Below are positions 20,515-28,857 of a stretch of DNA of 50,547 nucleotides, one piece after another. The stretch's first letter is position 1; the number at the start of each line of letters is the position of its first letter. The notes below the pieces were generated by a model. It ran no database searches. It saw only the letters and a list, made by a program, of their open reading frames with translations, and had not been told where the DNA came from. The stretch is taken from positions 1 to 50,547 of IMG/VR virus record IMGVR_UViG_3300020156_000007; one strand, written 5' to 3'. The translations under genes were made by a program, and so were the position numbers. Origin of the DNA: a virus.

Positions 20515-22409
20515 GTGAGGACCCCACCATCGAAGTCCTGGCCGGGGCCGTCATGGATGAGGCCGCGGTGCGCGACGCGCCGGACGACGACGCGCCGGCT
20601 TCGGCCGGGGAGAAGGCCGAGGCACCCCCCAAGGCCCTGTTCCCCATGCCGGACCCGGACCTGGCGGTCTGTCCCGTCACGCCGCTGGGGTTCGAAGGCA
20701 AGAACGTGGTCTTCGCCATGCCCGAGGGCGAGATCCGCAGCGAGCCGGCGTCGAAGATCGGACCGATGCTGCGCACCGACATCTTCGTTTGCCGGGCGGG
20801 CGCGCACTTCCTGACCCTGTTCCGGAACAAGAGGGACGAATTCGAGCAGCTGGCCGCGGTGATGTGGTTCGTCCGCGCCTGCCGCGACAAGGGCAAGTTC
20901 GACCGCCGGCGCACGGTGCGGGGCCTGGGCGTCTGGCCGGGCACGGCGGGCGAGGTGGTGCTGCACAAGGGCGACGAGATCTGGACCTACGGGGACGGGC
21001 CGGCGCCGGTGAAACAGACCATCGGCGAGGCGCTGAAGGTGGCCAAGGGGCCGCTCTACCTGCTGCAGCCCGCGGCCGAAGCGCCGTCGGCGAAGCCGGC
21101 CGGTCGCGCGGACGGGACGTGGATCTCGGAGCGGCTGGATTGGTGGCGGTTCGAGCCGATCGGCGACGAGGGGCTGACGGGCCGCGACCTGGTGCTGGGA
21201 TGGGTGATGGCGGCGATGCTGGGCGCGGTCCCGGCGTTCCGCGTGCACCTGCTGCTCTACGCCCTGGCCGGGTCGGGCAAGACCACCTTCCTGGAGTTCG
21301 TCCACGCCCTGCTGTCGGCGGTGTCCGGCGATGTGGTGACCAGCTTCACCGAGGCGGGCTTGCGCAGCGACATCGCCGGCATGGCCAGGCCCGTGCTGCT
21401 GGACGAGCTGGAGGCCAGCGACGGGGCCAACGGGCCGGGCGCGGTCGAGCGGGTGCTCGACATGCTGCGCCTGATGGCGACCGGGTCGGGGGCGTCGCGG
21501 AAGCAGGGCGCGGTCGACGGCGGGTCGATGACCCAGACGGCGGTCGGCTCGGTGCTGATGGCGGCGATCAGTCCGCCGCGGCTGGACCCGGCCCTGGCCA
21601 CGCGGGTGGCGGAAGTGCGGCTGCTGCCGCTCACCACCCCCCGGACCCCCGGCGAGGAGAGGGCGCTTCCGTCGCGGGCGGTGCTCAAGGCGGCCATCTC
21701 GGAGGCGGCGGACAAGTCCCCCGCGCTGCTGACGCGGGCGCTGACCCAGGCGGACCGGTTCCGCGACGACGTGGCGGCGATGATGCAGGCCCTGACGGAG
21801 GCCGGGGAGGCGCCGCGGACGGCGGACCTGATCTCGACCCTGGCGGCGGGGCGGCGGCTGCTGCTGCACGACAGCCCGCTGACGCGGGAGGAGGCGTTGG
21901 AAGAGGCGCGGTTCTGGCAGCCGCTGCTGGACCAGCGGGCGGCGAGCGAGACCGTGTCCAATCCGGGCGCCGACGCCCTGCTGTTCCTGTTCGACGCCGA
22001 CAGCGGCAAGAGCAAACACGAGCGGCGGCTGAAGGTCGGCGAGTGGATCCAGCGCTGGATCGACCACGAGACCCGCTCCGACTCCGAGGATGTGCTGAAG
22101 CACCTGGGCCTGCGTGTGCTGGAGGAACAGGGCGATCCCTTCCTCCTGGTGGCCAACCGGCACCCGTTCCTGGAGAAGCTGTTCGCCCGCAGCCGGTGGC
22201 CCGACTGGAAGCGGACGTTCGCCTACCTCGACGCCCTGGGGGACGCCTATCGCATCGGGCACCGGGACAGCATCCGCTTCGGCCTGGCCGGGAAGCAGCG
22301 CGCAACCGTCATCCCCCTCACCCCCTGGTTGGAAAGAGCCGCCTCCACGACGGCGCGTTCCGGCGGCGTTCCGCTTCCCGTTCCGGAGGATGACATTGAT
22401 TTCCGGTGA
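20511..22409 (+). CDS. Replicative helicase-like ATPase
   Basis: A 632-residue protein from a GTG overlapping the primase stop. The acidic first 45 residues are probably disordered. A P-loop (ALAGSGKTTFLEF, about 250-262) and a Walker B (VLLDELEAS, about 298) define an ATPase core. A likely sensor region follows (MAAISPPRLDPALATRVAEV), then a helical C-terminal third. The layout fits phage DUF927/D5-like helicases that pair with a Toprim primase. The candidate origin lies directly after its stop codon. Confidence 0.82.
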   Translation: MSEDPTIEVLAGAVMDEAAVRDAPDDDAPASAGEKAEAPPKALFPMPDPDLAVCPVTPLGFEGKNVVFAMPEGEIRSEPASKIGPMLRTDIFVCRAGAHFLTLFRNKRDEFEQLAAVMWFVRACRDKGKFDRRRTVRGLGVWPGTAGEVVLHKGDEIWTYGDGPAPVKQTIGEALKVAKGPLYLLQPAAEAPSAKPAGRADGTWISERLDWWRFEPIGDEGLTGRDLVLGWVMAAMLGAVPAFRVHLLLYALAGSGKTTFLEFVHALLSAVSGDVVTSFTEAGLRSDIAGMARPVLLDELEASDGANGPGAVERVLDMLRLMATGSGASRKQGAVDGGSMTQTAVGSVLMAAISPPRLDPALATRVAEVRLLPLTTPRTPGEERALPSRAVLKAAISEAADKSPALLTRALTQADRFRDDVAAMMQALTEAGEAPRTADLISTLAAGRRLLLHDSPLTREEALEEARFWQPLLDQRAASETVSNPGADALLFLFDADSGKSKHERRLKVGEWIQRWIDHETRSDSEDVLKHLGLRVLEEQGDPFLLVANRHPFLEKLFARSRWPDWKRTFAYLDALGDAYRIGHRDSIRFGLAGKQRATVIPLTPWLERAASTTARSGGVPLPVPEDDIDFR

Positions 22410-22422
22410 CAAATGGCCGCCC

Positions 22423-22584
22423 GGAACGGGTGGAACGCGCGGAACGGTCGGCCCGCACCTGCGAGGGTGCGCCCGTGCGCGCGTGAGAACTGCCGTTCCA
22501 GGCGTTCCAACCGTTCCACCCTCTCTTTTCCTAAGACCTTTCAATAAAATAGACAGGAACACCGGCCGGAACGCCGCTGGAACG
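22423..22584. other. Candidate replication origin: GGAAC iterons with AT-rich stretch
   Basis: Three GGAACG at 22423, 22432 and 22441 (9-base steps), three CGTTCC at 22494, 22503 and 22512 (9-base steps), and three GGAAC at 22556, 22568 and 22579 (11-12-base steps). The first two triplets form a 25-bp inverted repeat matching at about 22 positions. At 22522-22555 lies CTTTTCCTAAGACC... through AATAAAAT, one of the few AT-rich stretches in this GC-rich genome. Iterons, an unwinding element and adjacent primase/helicase genes together suggest a phage origin. An alternative is a transcriptional attenuator, because the inverted triplets could form a long hairpin. Confidence 0.55.
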
Positions 22585-22610
22585 CCTGTCGCCAGTGCAG
22601 CGAGGGCGTC

Positions 22611-23648
22611 ATGAACGTGGCTTTCCGGGTGTCTCCGAAGTCGCCGGCCGTGATCATGGTGGGCAGGATCCCATTCGTGGCGCCGCTGGGGCGGGATGCC
22701 CTGTCGCCGGCCCAGTTGGTGGCGCTGACGCGGGCGGCCGACGCGGTCCATGCCGGGCGGGTTCGCCAGGCGCAGCGGATCGTGTGGGGGCTGCAGCGCG
22801 AGCTAGGCGTCAGCGGGTCGGAATACATCTCGGTGCTCGGCGCGGCTGCCGAGGCGGTGCAGGCCGAGAACGCGCGCTTGGCCGGTCGCGCTCGGCGGAC
22901 CGAGCGTCAGCGCGTCATGGCCCTGCCACGGGTTGAGGAAGACCTCCCGTTCACGGACGAGCAGCGGAAGGTGCTGCGACAGGCTGATGCCCTGGATGCC
23001 GATGCGGACCGGCTGTGCCCGGCGGACCGGAAAGCGCGGGCCAAGCGCACGGCGGCGGAGCGGCGGCAGGGGCGGATCAATCGCAAGATGGCGCAGGACA
23101 TGCGCGCCCAGGTGCAGGCCCAGCATGAGGCGAGGCTGGAGGTTCGGGCCGTCGAGGCCGGGCTCGCCGAGCGGCGCGCGCTGGAGACCGCGAGATCCGG
23201 TGAGGATGTGAAGCTCGCGCGGGTCGCTGGCGGCGAGGGGGTCAAGCGGCTGTCGAACGCCGACGGCCTGATGTCCGTGGCCATGTCCCTGGCGCAGCGT
23301 CAGGCGGGTTTTGCCTATCGCGACATTTTCCGCAGCGCGACCATCGGCTGGTCTTCTCCGCTTGATGCCATCGGGTGCGGGGGGCGAGGGTCGGCCACGG
23401 CCATGGACCTGTCTCGCCTGCGGACTGCGCAGCGCATGCGACAGTTGCAGCAGTTCGACGCCGAGGTCGCGGCGCAGCTCGGCGCGGACCATGTCGCAGT
23501 GCTGAAGGCCGTGGCCGGCGAAGGCAAGTCCATGCGTGAGTTCGCGCCCGCGAGCCGGGCGAGGGAGCGGGCGACCCGCGCCCTGCTGGCTTCCCTCGAT
23601 GTGCTGCACCCGCTGTTCGGCACGCGGCTTGACAGGCGGGGCCACTAA
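22611..23648 (+). CDS. Hypothetical early protein, DUF6456-like C-terminus
   Basis: A 345-residue, strongly charged helical protein from the ATG at 22611 (GAGGG upstream). The middle (about 95-200) is Arg/Ala/Glu/Gln-rich and probably coiled coil. The end (AYRDIFRSATIGWSSPLDA ... AVAGEGKSMREFA ... ALLASLDVL) resembles the C-terminal DUF6456 region of some alphaproteobacterial replication or regulatory proteins, a weak match from memory. It is the last gene before the terminator at 23684, downstream of the candidate origin; a late-gene regulator or replication accessory is possible. Confidence 0.7.
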   Translation: MNVAFRVSPKSPAVIMVGRIPFVAPLGRDALSPAQLVALTRAADAVHAGRVRQAQRIVWGLQRELGVSGSEYISVLGAAAEAVQAENARLAGRARRTERQRVMALPRVEEDLPFTDEQRKVLRQADALDADADRLCPADRKARAKRTAAERRQGRINRKMAQDMRAQVQAQHEARLEVRAVEAGLAERRALETARSGEDVKLARVAGGEGVKRLSNADGLMSVAMSLAQRQAGFAYRDIFRSATIGWSSPLDAIGCGGRGSATAMDLSRLRTAQRMRQLQQFDAEVAAQLGADHVAVLKAVAGEGKSMREFAPASRARERATRALLASLDVLHPLFGTRLDRRGH

Positions 23649-23683
23649 GAGCATTCAGGGTCCATCGCTCTCAGAGCGTCCAG

Positions 23684-23713
23684 AGCCCGCCCGGTCCGCC
23701 GCGGCGGGCTTTC
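23684..23713 (+). terminator. Terminator of the early-right operon
   Basis: An 8-bp stem AGCCCGCC/GGCGGGCT (23684-23691 with 23703-23710), an 11-base loop and TTCT after the stem. It separates the early operon from the packaging genes. Confidence 0.7.
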
Positions 23714-23881
23714 TCGTGGACCGAAAAGCGACAACTGCGAGCCGATCGCACTTGACCTCGAGGCCCGACGGCCCCGCGGGTCCTTCCCCGAACCCCTGAC
23801 GTATACGGCATTTCGGGGCCCCAGGGTCTTTTAGTGGACCGGTTTACGAAAACGGTTGTCGGTGGACGGGAGGGTTGACGC
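23714..23881. other. Non-coding stretch before the terminase genes; possible cos/late promoter region
   Basis: About 170 bases without a convincing ORF. It contains the palindrome GGGGCCCC, a GTATAC, and an AT-richer stretch with ACCGGTTTACGAAAACGGTT. In lambda-like phages with GpA-type terminase, cos lies just upstream of the small-subunit gene, so this is where cos and a late promoter would be expected. No site can be identified with confidence from sequence alone. Confidence 0.25.
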
Positions 23882-24466
23882 ATGAAGCGGTCCGCCTTCG
23901 CGTCGCTCTGCGGCGTTTCGAAACAGATGATCTCGAAGCACGCCGGGGCCGGTCGAATCGTCGAGGGCGAGGGCGGGGTGGACGCGGAGGCGTCTCTGGT
24001 CCTGCTCGAAGGCCACATGGACGAGGCTAAGCGGCTGCGGGCGCTGGAAATCGTCGGCGGGCAGGGCGCGAGCGCCGCTCGTGCGCCGCAGGCGCCGGCG
24101 CAGCGGTCGGCCAAGGCGGAGAAGGAGGGCGTCGAGCTCTCCATCAAGCGGCTCGAGCTGGGCAAGATGGCCGGCGAGCTGGTTGAGGTGTCCGCCGTCG
24201 AGGATGCGGCGGCCCAGGCGGTGGCGAAACTGCGGGAACGGGTCAGCCAGGGCCATCGCGACACCGCGGCGGGCATCTGCACCCAGTTCGGCGTGGCGCC
24301 CGACAAGGCCGTGGCCCTGGCGCGCTACCTGGCGAAGGAATTCGAGGCGGTCATGGGCCAGTTCGCGCGCGACATGCAGCAGCTGGCCGACCAGGACGCC
24401 TCGGCGGCGTCGAATCCGGCGGATATCGACCCCGACCTGCCCCTGCTCGCCGCCGGAGCGCACTGA
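23882..24466 (+). CDS. Terminase small subunit (Nu1-like)
   Basis: A 194-residue protein from the ATG at 23882; GGGAGG lies 8 bases upstream. The N-terminus (FASLCGVSKQMISKHAGAGRI) is a helix-turn-helix/winged-helix typical of Nu1-type small terminases that recognise cos. A coiled-coil Ala/Glu/Lys region (about 75-140) follows. It is directly followed by the large subunit. A palindrome copy with one mismatch encodes part of the Ala-rich linker (GASAARAP). Confidence 0.88.
   Translation: MKRSAFASLCGVSKQMISKHAGAGRIVEGEGGVDAEASLVLLEGHMDEAKRLRALEIVGGQGASAARAPQAPAQRSAKAEKEGVELSIKRLELGKMAGELVEVSAVEDAAAQAVAKLRERVSQGHRDTAAGICTQFGVAPDKAVALARYLAKEFEAVMGQFARDMQQLADQDASAASNPADIDPDLPLLAAGAH
24068..24082. 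repeat. Dispersed 15-bp palindrome, copy 8 (centre C)
   Basis: GCGAGCGCCGCTCGT, one mismatch at the last base, in the linker of the small terminase. Confidence 0.85.
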
Positions 24467-24472
24467 CCGGCC

Positions 24473-26563
24473 ATGGCCAGCGCCTTCGCCGGCATCGCCG
24501 GCCTGGCCAGGGCGGGCACGGTCGTGTTCGGCGCCCTGGCGGAGGCCGCCGAGCCCGCGCCGATGCGCTCCGTGGCGCAGTGGGCCGAGGAAGAGCGGTA
24601 CGTCGGGGCGGAATCGGGGTCATCGCGCCCGGGGAAGTGGCGCAACGCCACCACGCCCTACGGCGTCGAGCCGATGGAGTGCCTGGACGCGGACCATCCG
24701 GCCCGATCGGTGACGATCAAGGCCGGCGCCCAGCTGATCAAGTCCGAGATCGCGCTGAACTGGATCGGCCAGACCGTCGTCGACGACCCGACGGCCATGA
24801 TGATGGTGCTGCCCAGCCTCGACGAGCTGCGGAACTGGAACGTCACCAAGTGGCAGCCGACCGTGGACGCCACGCCGGAGCTGAGGAAGCGCATCTTCGA
24901 AGTGGTCGAGCGCGGCCGGACCGGCTCGACCTCGACCACCAAGCGATTCCGGCGCGGCTTCCTGATCGTGACGACGGCGATCTCGTCGAAGGGCCTGCAG
25001 GGCCGTTCGGTGAAGCGCCTGATCTGCGACGAGGTGTCCGAATTCCCGGCCGACGCCGGCGGGCGGGGCGACCCGATCAAGCAGGCGCAGACGCGCGGCG
25101 ACGGGCACGAGGACTTCAAGGGCCTGTACCTGTCGACGCCGAAGACCCTGCCGGACTGCCGCATCACGGTGATGTACGAGCGGGGCGACCAGCGGCTGTA
25201 CTACGTCGCCTGCCCGCACTGTGAGGCCAGGCAGCATCTGCTGCTGGACCGCCTCGTCCCGTCCATGGCCCATGCCGGCCGCGTCGCCTATCAGTGCGCC
25301 GGCTGCGAGCAGCAGATCGACGAGGTGCACAAGCCGGCGATGCTGGCGGGCGGCCGCTGGATCAAGACCTACGAGGACCGCGACCCGGACGACAAGTACG
25401 CGGCGGTGAACGCCCTGAACCCGGCCCCGCCGGACGCCTTCCCGGCCTCCTGGCTGGCGCACTGGCTTTCGCGCGGCTCGGCCGGGCGGGATCCGAGCTT
25501 CCACCTGTCGCAGCTCTATTCGCCGTTCAAGTCCTGGACTCTGCTCTGGAACGAGTACGACCAGGCCAAGCGCGACGTGGCCACGGGCAAGGATCCGGAG
25601 GCGCTGAAGGTCTTCACCCAGCAGAAGCTGGGCATGGCCTACGACCCCACGGTCGATGCGCCGCCGCACCAGAAGCTGTTCGAGTCGCGCGGCCGGTTCG
25701 TGAAGCGTGGCCTGGTCCCCGCCTGGGCCTGCGAGATCATCGGCGCCGCCGACGTCCAGGGCGACCGGGTGGAGTGGGACGCCTACGCCGTCGGCCCGGA
25801 CCTCTCGATGGCCCGGTTCGACTGGGGCGTGATCGAGATCGACCCGCTGGAGCCGGAGGCCTGGTCGGCCCTGGCCCAGGTCGTGGCCCGCCGCTTCGAC
25901 GGCGAGGCGACCATACCGCTGGGTTTCGACATCTTCGGCATCGACCTGGGCGGCAAGAAGGGCGTGACCGAGCGGGTCTATCGCTTCGTGCGCGGCCGTC
26001 ACAACGTGGTGGCGATCAAGGGCGCGTCGGATCCGGACTCCCTGCCCCTGGTGAAGGGGAAGCGGCGCACGATCCACCTGAAGTCGGGCGGCCTGACCGT
26101 CGAGCCGCACCTGGTCGGCGGCTACGGACTGAAGTCGGCCGTCTACGCCATGCTGGCCACGACCATCGCGGCGACGGAGGAGACGGGGCGGCTGCCGGGC
26201 GGGCTCTACAACCCGGCCGACGCGACCCACGAGGACTTCAAGCAGTACGTGGCCGAGGTCTTCCGCCAGCCGAAGACCATGCGGTCGAACGCGCGGGGCT
26301 GGTGGGAGCGCATCGCCGGCCAGGCCAACGAGCGGCTCGACCTCGCGGTCTATGCCCGCGGCCTGGCCTGGTTCCGAGGCGCGTTCCGGCGCACGCCGGA
26401 GGAGTGGCAGATGCTGTTCGAGGCGCGCGCCGCCCGGCCCGAGGCCGTGCTGCCGCTGTTCGAACACGCCGACGCCGCGCCGCCGCAGGTCCCGGAAGCG
26501 AAGACGGCCGAGAACCCGGGCAACGAGAGCCGGGGCTGGCACGACAGCCGGAGCAAGCTCTGA
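24473..26563 (+). CDS. Terminase large subunit (GpA family)
   Basis: A 696-residue packaging motor. The ATPase half has the GpA-type P-loop region (TIKAGAQLIKSE, about 81-92; lambda-like proteins also deviate from classical Walker A) and Walker B RLICDEVSEF (about 182-191). A Cys-pair zinc motif lies at about 246-285 (CPHC and CAGC). The C-terminal nuclease half begins near GAADVQGDRVEWDAYAVG. GpA-type enzymes cut at cos and fill a prohead, so this phage probably has cohesive ends in the virion. Confidence 0.95.
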   Translation: MASAFAGIAGLARAGTVVFGALAEAAEPAPMRSVAQWAEEERYVGAESGSSRPGKWRNATTPYGVEPMECLDADHPARSVTIKAGAQLIKSEIALNWIGQTVVDDPTAMMMVLPSLDELRNWNVTKWQPTVDATPELRKRIFEVVERGRTGSTSTTKRFRRGFLIVTTAISSKGLQGRSVKRLICDEVSEFPADAGGRGDPIKQAQTRGDGHEDFKGLYLSTPKTLPDCRITVMYERGDQRLYYVACPHCEARQHLLLDRLVPSMAHAGRVAYQCAGCEQQIDEVHKPAMLAGGRWIKTYEDRDPDDKYAAVNALNPAPPDAFPASWLAHWLSRGSAGRDPSFHLSQLYSPFKSWTLLWNEYDQAKRDVATGKDPEALKVFTQQKLGMAYDPTVDAPPHQKLFESRGRFVKRGLVPAWACEIIGAADVQGDRVEWDAYAVGPDLSMARFDWGVIEIDPLEPEAWSALAQVVARRFDGEATIPLGFDIFGIDLGGKKGVTERVYRFVRGRHNVVAIKGASDPDSLPLVKGKRRTIHLKSGGLTVEPHLVGGYGLKSAVYAMLATTIAATEETGRLPGGLYNPADATHEDFKQYVAEVFRQPKTMRSNARGWWERIAGQANERLDLAVYARGLAWFRGAFRRTPEEWQMLFEARAARPEAVLPLFEHADAAPPQVPEAKTAENPGNESRGWHDSRSKL

Positions 26564-26790
26564 TGGCCCTTTCGACCGAAGACGCCGCACGCCTGGCGTC
26601 GCTGAAGGCCGCCCGCGACCGCCTGATCAGCGGCAGCCAGGTGGAGAGCGTCACCGCCCACGGCCGCCGCGTCGACTACGGCGCCGCCGACCTGAACCGG
26701 CTCGACGCCGAGATCTGCGCCCTCGAGGCCGAGGGCGCCAGCCGCACCGGACGCCGACGCGGAGCCATCGGCTTCCGCTGGCGGACCTGA
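26563..26790 (+). CDS. Head-tail joining protein, gpW-like
   Basis: A 75-residue protein starting at the ATG that overlaps the terminase stop (TGATG). The sequence LASLKAARDRLISGSQVESV ... GRRVDYGAADLNRLDAEICALE matches the gpW pattern of two helices around a beta-hairpin. Position between large terminase and portal is as in lambda. Confidence 0.88.
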   Translation: MALSTEDAARLASLKAARDRLISGSQVESVTAHGRRVDYGAADLNRLDAEICALEAEGASRTGRRRGAIGFRWRT

Positions 26791-26809
26791 ACCCCCGAAG
26801 GAGGGACCG

Positions 26810-27094
26810 ATGACTGATCTGATAAAGCGCCTCGCCGTGGCCAGCGCAGAGCACGCTGCTGCCGTCACCGCCCTGGTGAAGTTTCCGTCCCGGCCCGTGC
26901 CGCAGACGCTGATCGCGCGGGTCGACGCTGCGAACAAGGAGCTGCAGGCGCTCGCCGGCGACGGCGAAGCCGCGCCGGAGGAGAAGAAGCCGGGCAGGAA
27001 GGGCCGCGAGAAGCCGGCGCCGGAGGTCGCCGCTCCGGCCTCCGCCTCCGAAAATGTTCAGCCGAGCGCCGAGGTAGCGAGCCCTCTCGTCTAA
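26810..27094 (+). CDS. Hypothetical small late protein
   Basis: A 94-residue protein with a strong AGGAGG 6 bases before the ATG. The N-terminal half is helical (LIKRLAVASAEHAAAVTALV) and the C-terminal half Lys/Pro/Ala-rich and probably disordered. It has no lambda counterpart at this position. The good ribosome site suggests considerable translation. The palindrome follows its stop codon directly. Confidence 0.7.
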   Translation: MTDLIKRLAVASAEHAAAVTALVKFPSRPVPQTLIARVDAANKELQALAGDGEAAPEEKKPGRKGREKPAPEVAAPASASENVQPSAEVASPLV

Positions 27095-27109
27095 GCGAGC
27101 GCCGCTCGC
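27095..27109. repeat. Dispersed 15-bp palindrome, copy 9 (centre C)
   Basis: Perfect copy starting one base after the stop codon of the 26810-27094 gene, in the spacer before the portal gene. Confidence 0.9.
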
Positions 27110-27205
27110 ATCGTTGCGCATGCCGCGCATCGGAGAGGGGCGTGCGTGGCCATGCGCGTCCGGGCCGCGCCGCCCCTCTCCACCCTCTGCCGGAGGCTCC
27201 CGCCC

Positions 27206-28846
27206 ATGTCCCAGCCCCGCCGCCTGCTCGACGCGTCCGGTCGCCCGCTGCCCCAGGGCGTGGGCATGGTCGTGCGCGCCATGGCCAGCGGCGTGGGGAC
27301 CATCGGCGACAGCCTGGTCCCGGCCGCCTATGACGCCGGCTCCCAGACTGACCCGATGATGGCCGACGTGGCGACCATGCGCTCGCCCGACCGGGCCTGG
27401 CTGCCGCACCGCAACACCTCGGTCGCCCGGGTCCGGGCCCTGCACCGCAACGACCCGGTCGCCAAGTCGGCGGTGAAGCGCAAGCGCACGGCCGCCGTGG
27501 GCAAGGGCTGGCGCCTCTCGTCGCGGCCCGACTATCGCGCGCTGGGGATCTCGATCGAGCAGGCCCGCGAGCTGGGCGCCGCCATCGAGACCGAGTTTCG
27601 GCCCTTCGCCTACGGCCACGACTTCCAGATCGACGCCGAACGCCAGAAGAACCTCGGCCAGCTGCTGGGCCTCATCGTCAGCCACGACATGATCGACGGC
27701 GAGGCGCTGGGTCTGGTCGAGTATGCCGACGACGAGCCGACCCGCTATCGGACCCGGCTGCGTATCGTCCACCCGGACCGCCTGTCCAACCCGACGGGCA
27801 AGCCGAACAGCCCGCAGCTGGCGGGCGGGGTCGAGCGGAACGCCGCCGGCGTGCCGGTGCGCTACTGGATCCGCGAGCGTCACCCCTCCGAGCTGGGCGT
27901 GGCCACGGCGCGGCCGAACTGGACCGGCTATGACCGCTTCACGCCCTGGGGCCGCCCCCAGGTGCTGCATACCTTCGACTGCGAGGAGGCGGGCCAGACG
28001 CGCGGCGTCTCGCGTTTCGCCGCCTCGCTGAAGAGTTTCCGCGCCCTGTCGCGTTTCACCGACGCGACCCTGCAGGCCGCCACGATCAACGCCCTGATGG
28101 TGGCCTTCATCAAGTCCAGCGCCGGTCCGGACGCCGTGTCCGAGAGCCTGTCGATGGAGGACATCCGCGGCTACGAGAGCAGCCGCGAGGGCTTCTACGA
28201 CAAGCATCCCGTCTCGCTGGACGGCGGCGCCCGCATGCCGGTGCTGCCCTTCGGCGACGAGATCCAGATGCAGACCGGCGCCAAGGACGTCAGCCAGTTC
28301 GACGCCTTCATCCGCGCCGTCATCCGCCTGATCGCGGCCTCGCTGGGCGTGACCTACGAAGAGCTGACCATGGACTACTCGCAGACGAACTATTCGTCGG
28401 CGCGGGCGGCCATGATCCCGGCCTGGAACGAGACCCAGGAGCTGGTGGCGCGGCTGGAGGCCCAGATCGTCAAGCCCCTGTTCGTGGCCTGGCTCGAAGA
28501 GGCCTTCGACAGCGGCTACGTCGAGATGCCCGCAGGCGCGCCGGACTTCTACGACGCGGTCGACGCCTACGCCCAGTCGCGCTGGATCGGTCCCGGTCGC
28601 GGCTTCATCGACCCGACCAAGGAGATCGACGCCGCCGCCGCGAGGATTGAGGCCAAGGTCTCCACCCTCGAGGACGAATGCGCCGAGCAGGGCAAGGACT
28701 GGGAAGAAGTGCTGGAGCAGCAGGCCCGCGAGAAGGCCCGCCGGGCCGAACTCGAGCTGGACACGCAGTCCGGCGCCCTGGCCCGCGCCGCCGAGACCAG
28801 CCGCGATCCCGCCCACAACGCCGCGCTGGCCGAGCGCGCGGCCTGA
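27206..28846 (+). CDS. Portal protein (lambda GpB family)
   Basis: A 546-residue protein. The ATG at 27206 is chosen because GGAGG lies about 9 bases upstream; a longer frame from 27146 has no ribosome site. Family features include RNDPVAKSAVKRKRTAAVGKGW near the N-terminus, HDMIDGEALGLVEY and the late block LTMDYSQTNYSSARAAMI. The last 80 residues are a charged coiled coil. It forms the dodecameric DNA gate of the head and docks with the terminase. Confidence 0.94.
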   Translation: MSQPRRLLDASGRPLPQGVGMVVRAMASGVGTIGDSLVPAAYDAGSQTDPMMADVATMRSPDRAWLPHRNTSVARVRALHRNDPVAKSAVKRKRTAAVGKGWRLSSRPDYRALGISIEQARELGAAIETEFRPFAYGHDFQIDAERQKNLGQLLGLIVSHDMIDGEALGLVEYADDEPTRYRTRLRIVHPDRLSNPTGKPNSPQLAGGVERNAAGVPVRYWIRERHPSELGVATARPNWTGYDRFTPWGRPQVLHTFDCEEAGQTRGVSRFAASLKSFRALSRFTDATLQAATINALMVAFIKSSAGPDAVSESLSMEDIRGYESSREGFYDKHPVSLDGGARMPVLPFGDEIQMQTGAKDVSQFDAFIRAVIRLIAASLGVTYEELTMDYSQTNYSSARAAMIPAWNETQELVARLEAQIVKPLFVAWLEEAFDSGYVEMPAGAPDFYDAVDAYAQSRWIGPGRGFIDPTKEIDAAAARIEAKVSTLEDECAEQGKDWEEVLEQQAREKARRAELELDTQSGALARAAETSRDPAHNAALAERAA

Positions 28847-28857
28847 CCGAGGTTCCC

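Noticed and set aside
20349-22751. An open frame of 800 codons on the minus strand.
   Set aside because: It lies antisense to the helicase gene and is Arg/Pro/Gly-rich without domains. In DNA of this GC content long antisense frames are expected; the plus strand holds a P-loop ATPase with operon overlaps.
23714-23881. A definite cos site here.
   Set aside because: Context is right for a GpA-type terminase, but no 10-12 base cohesive-end sequence with flanking binding repeats can be recognised by eye.
24620-28816. Two long minus-strand frames (656 and 721 codons) opposite terminase and portal.
   Set aside because: Low-complexity composition, no ribosome sites, and they mirror clear lambda-like genes on the plus strand.
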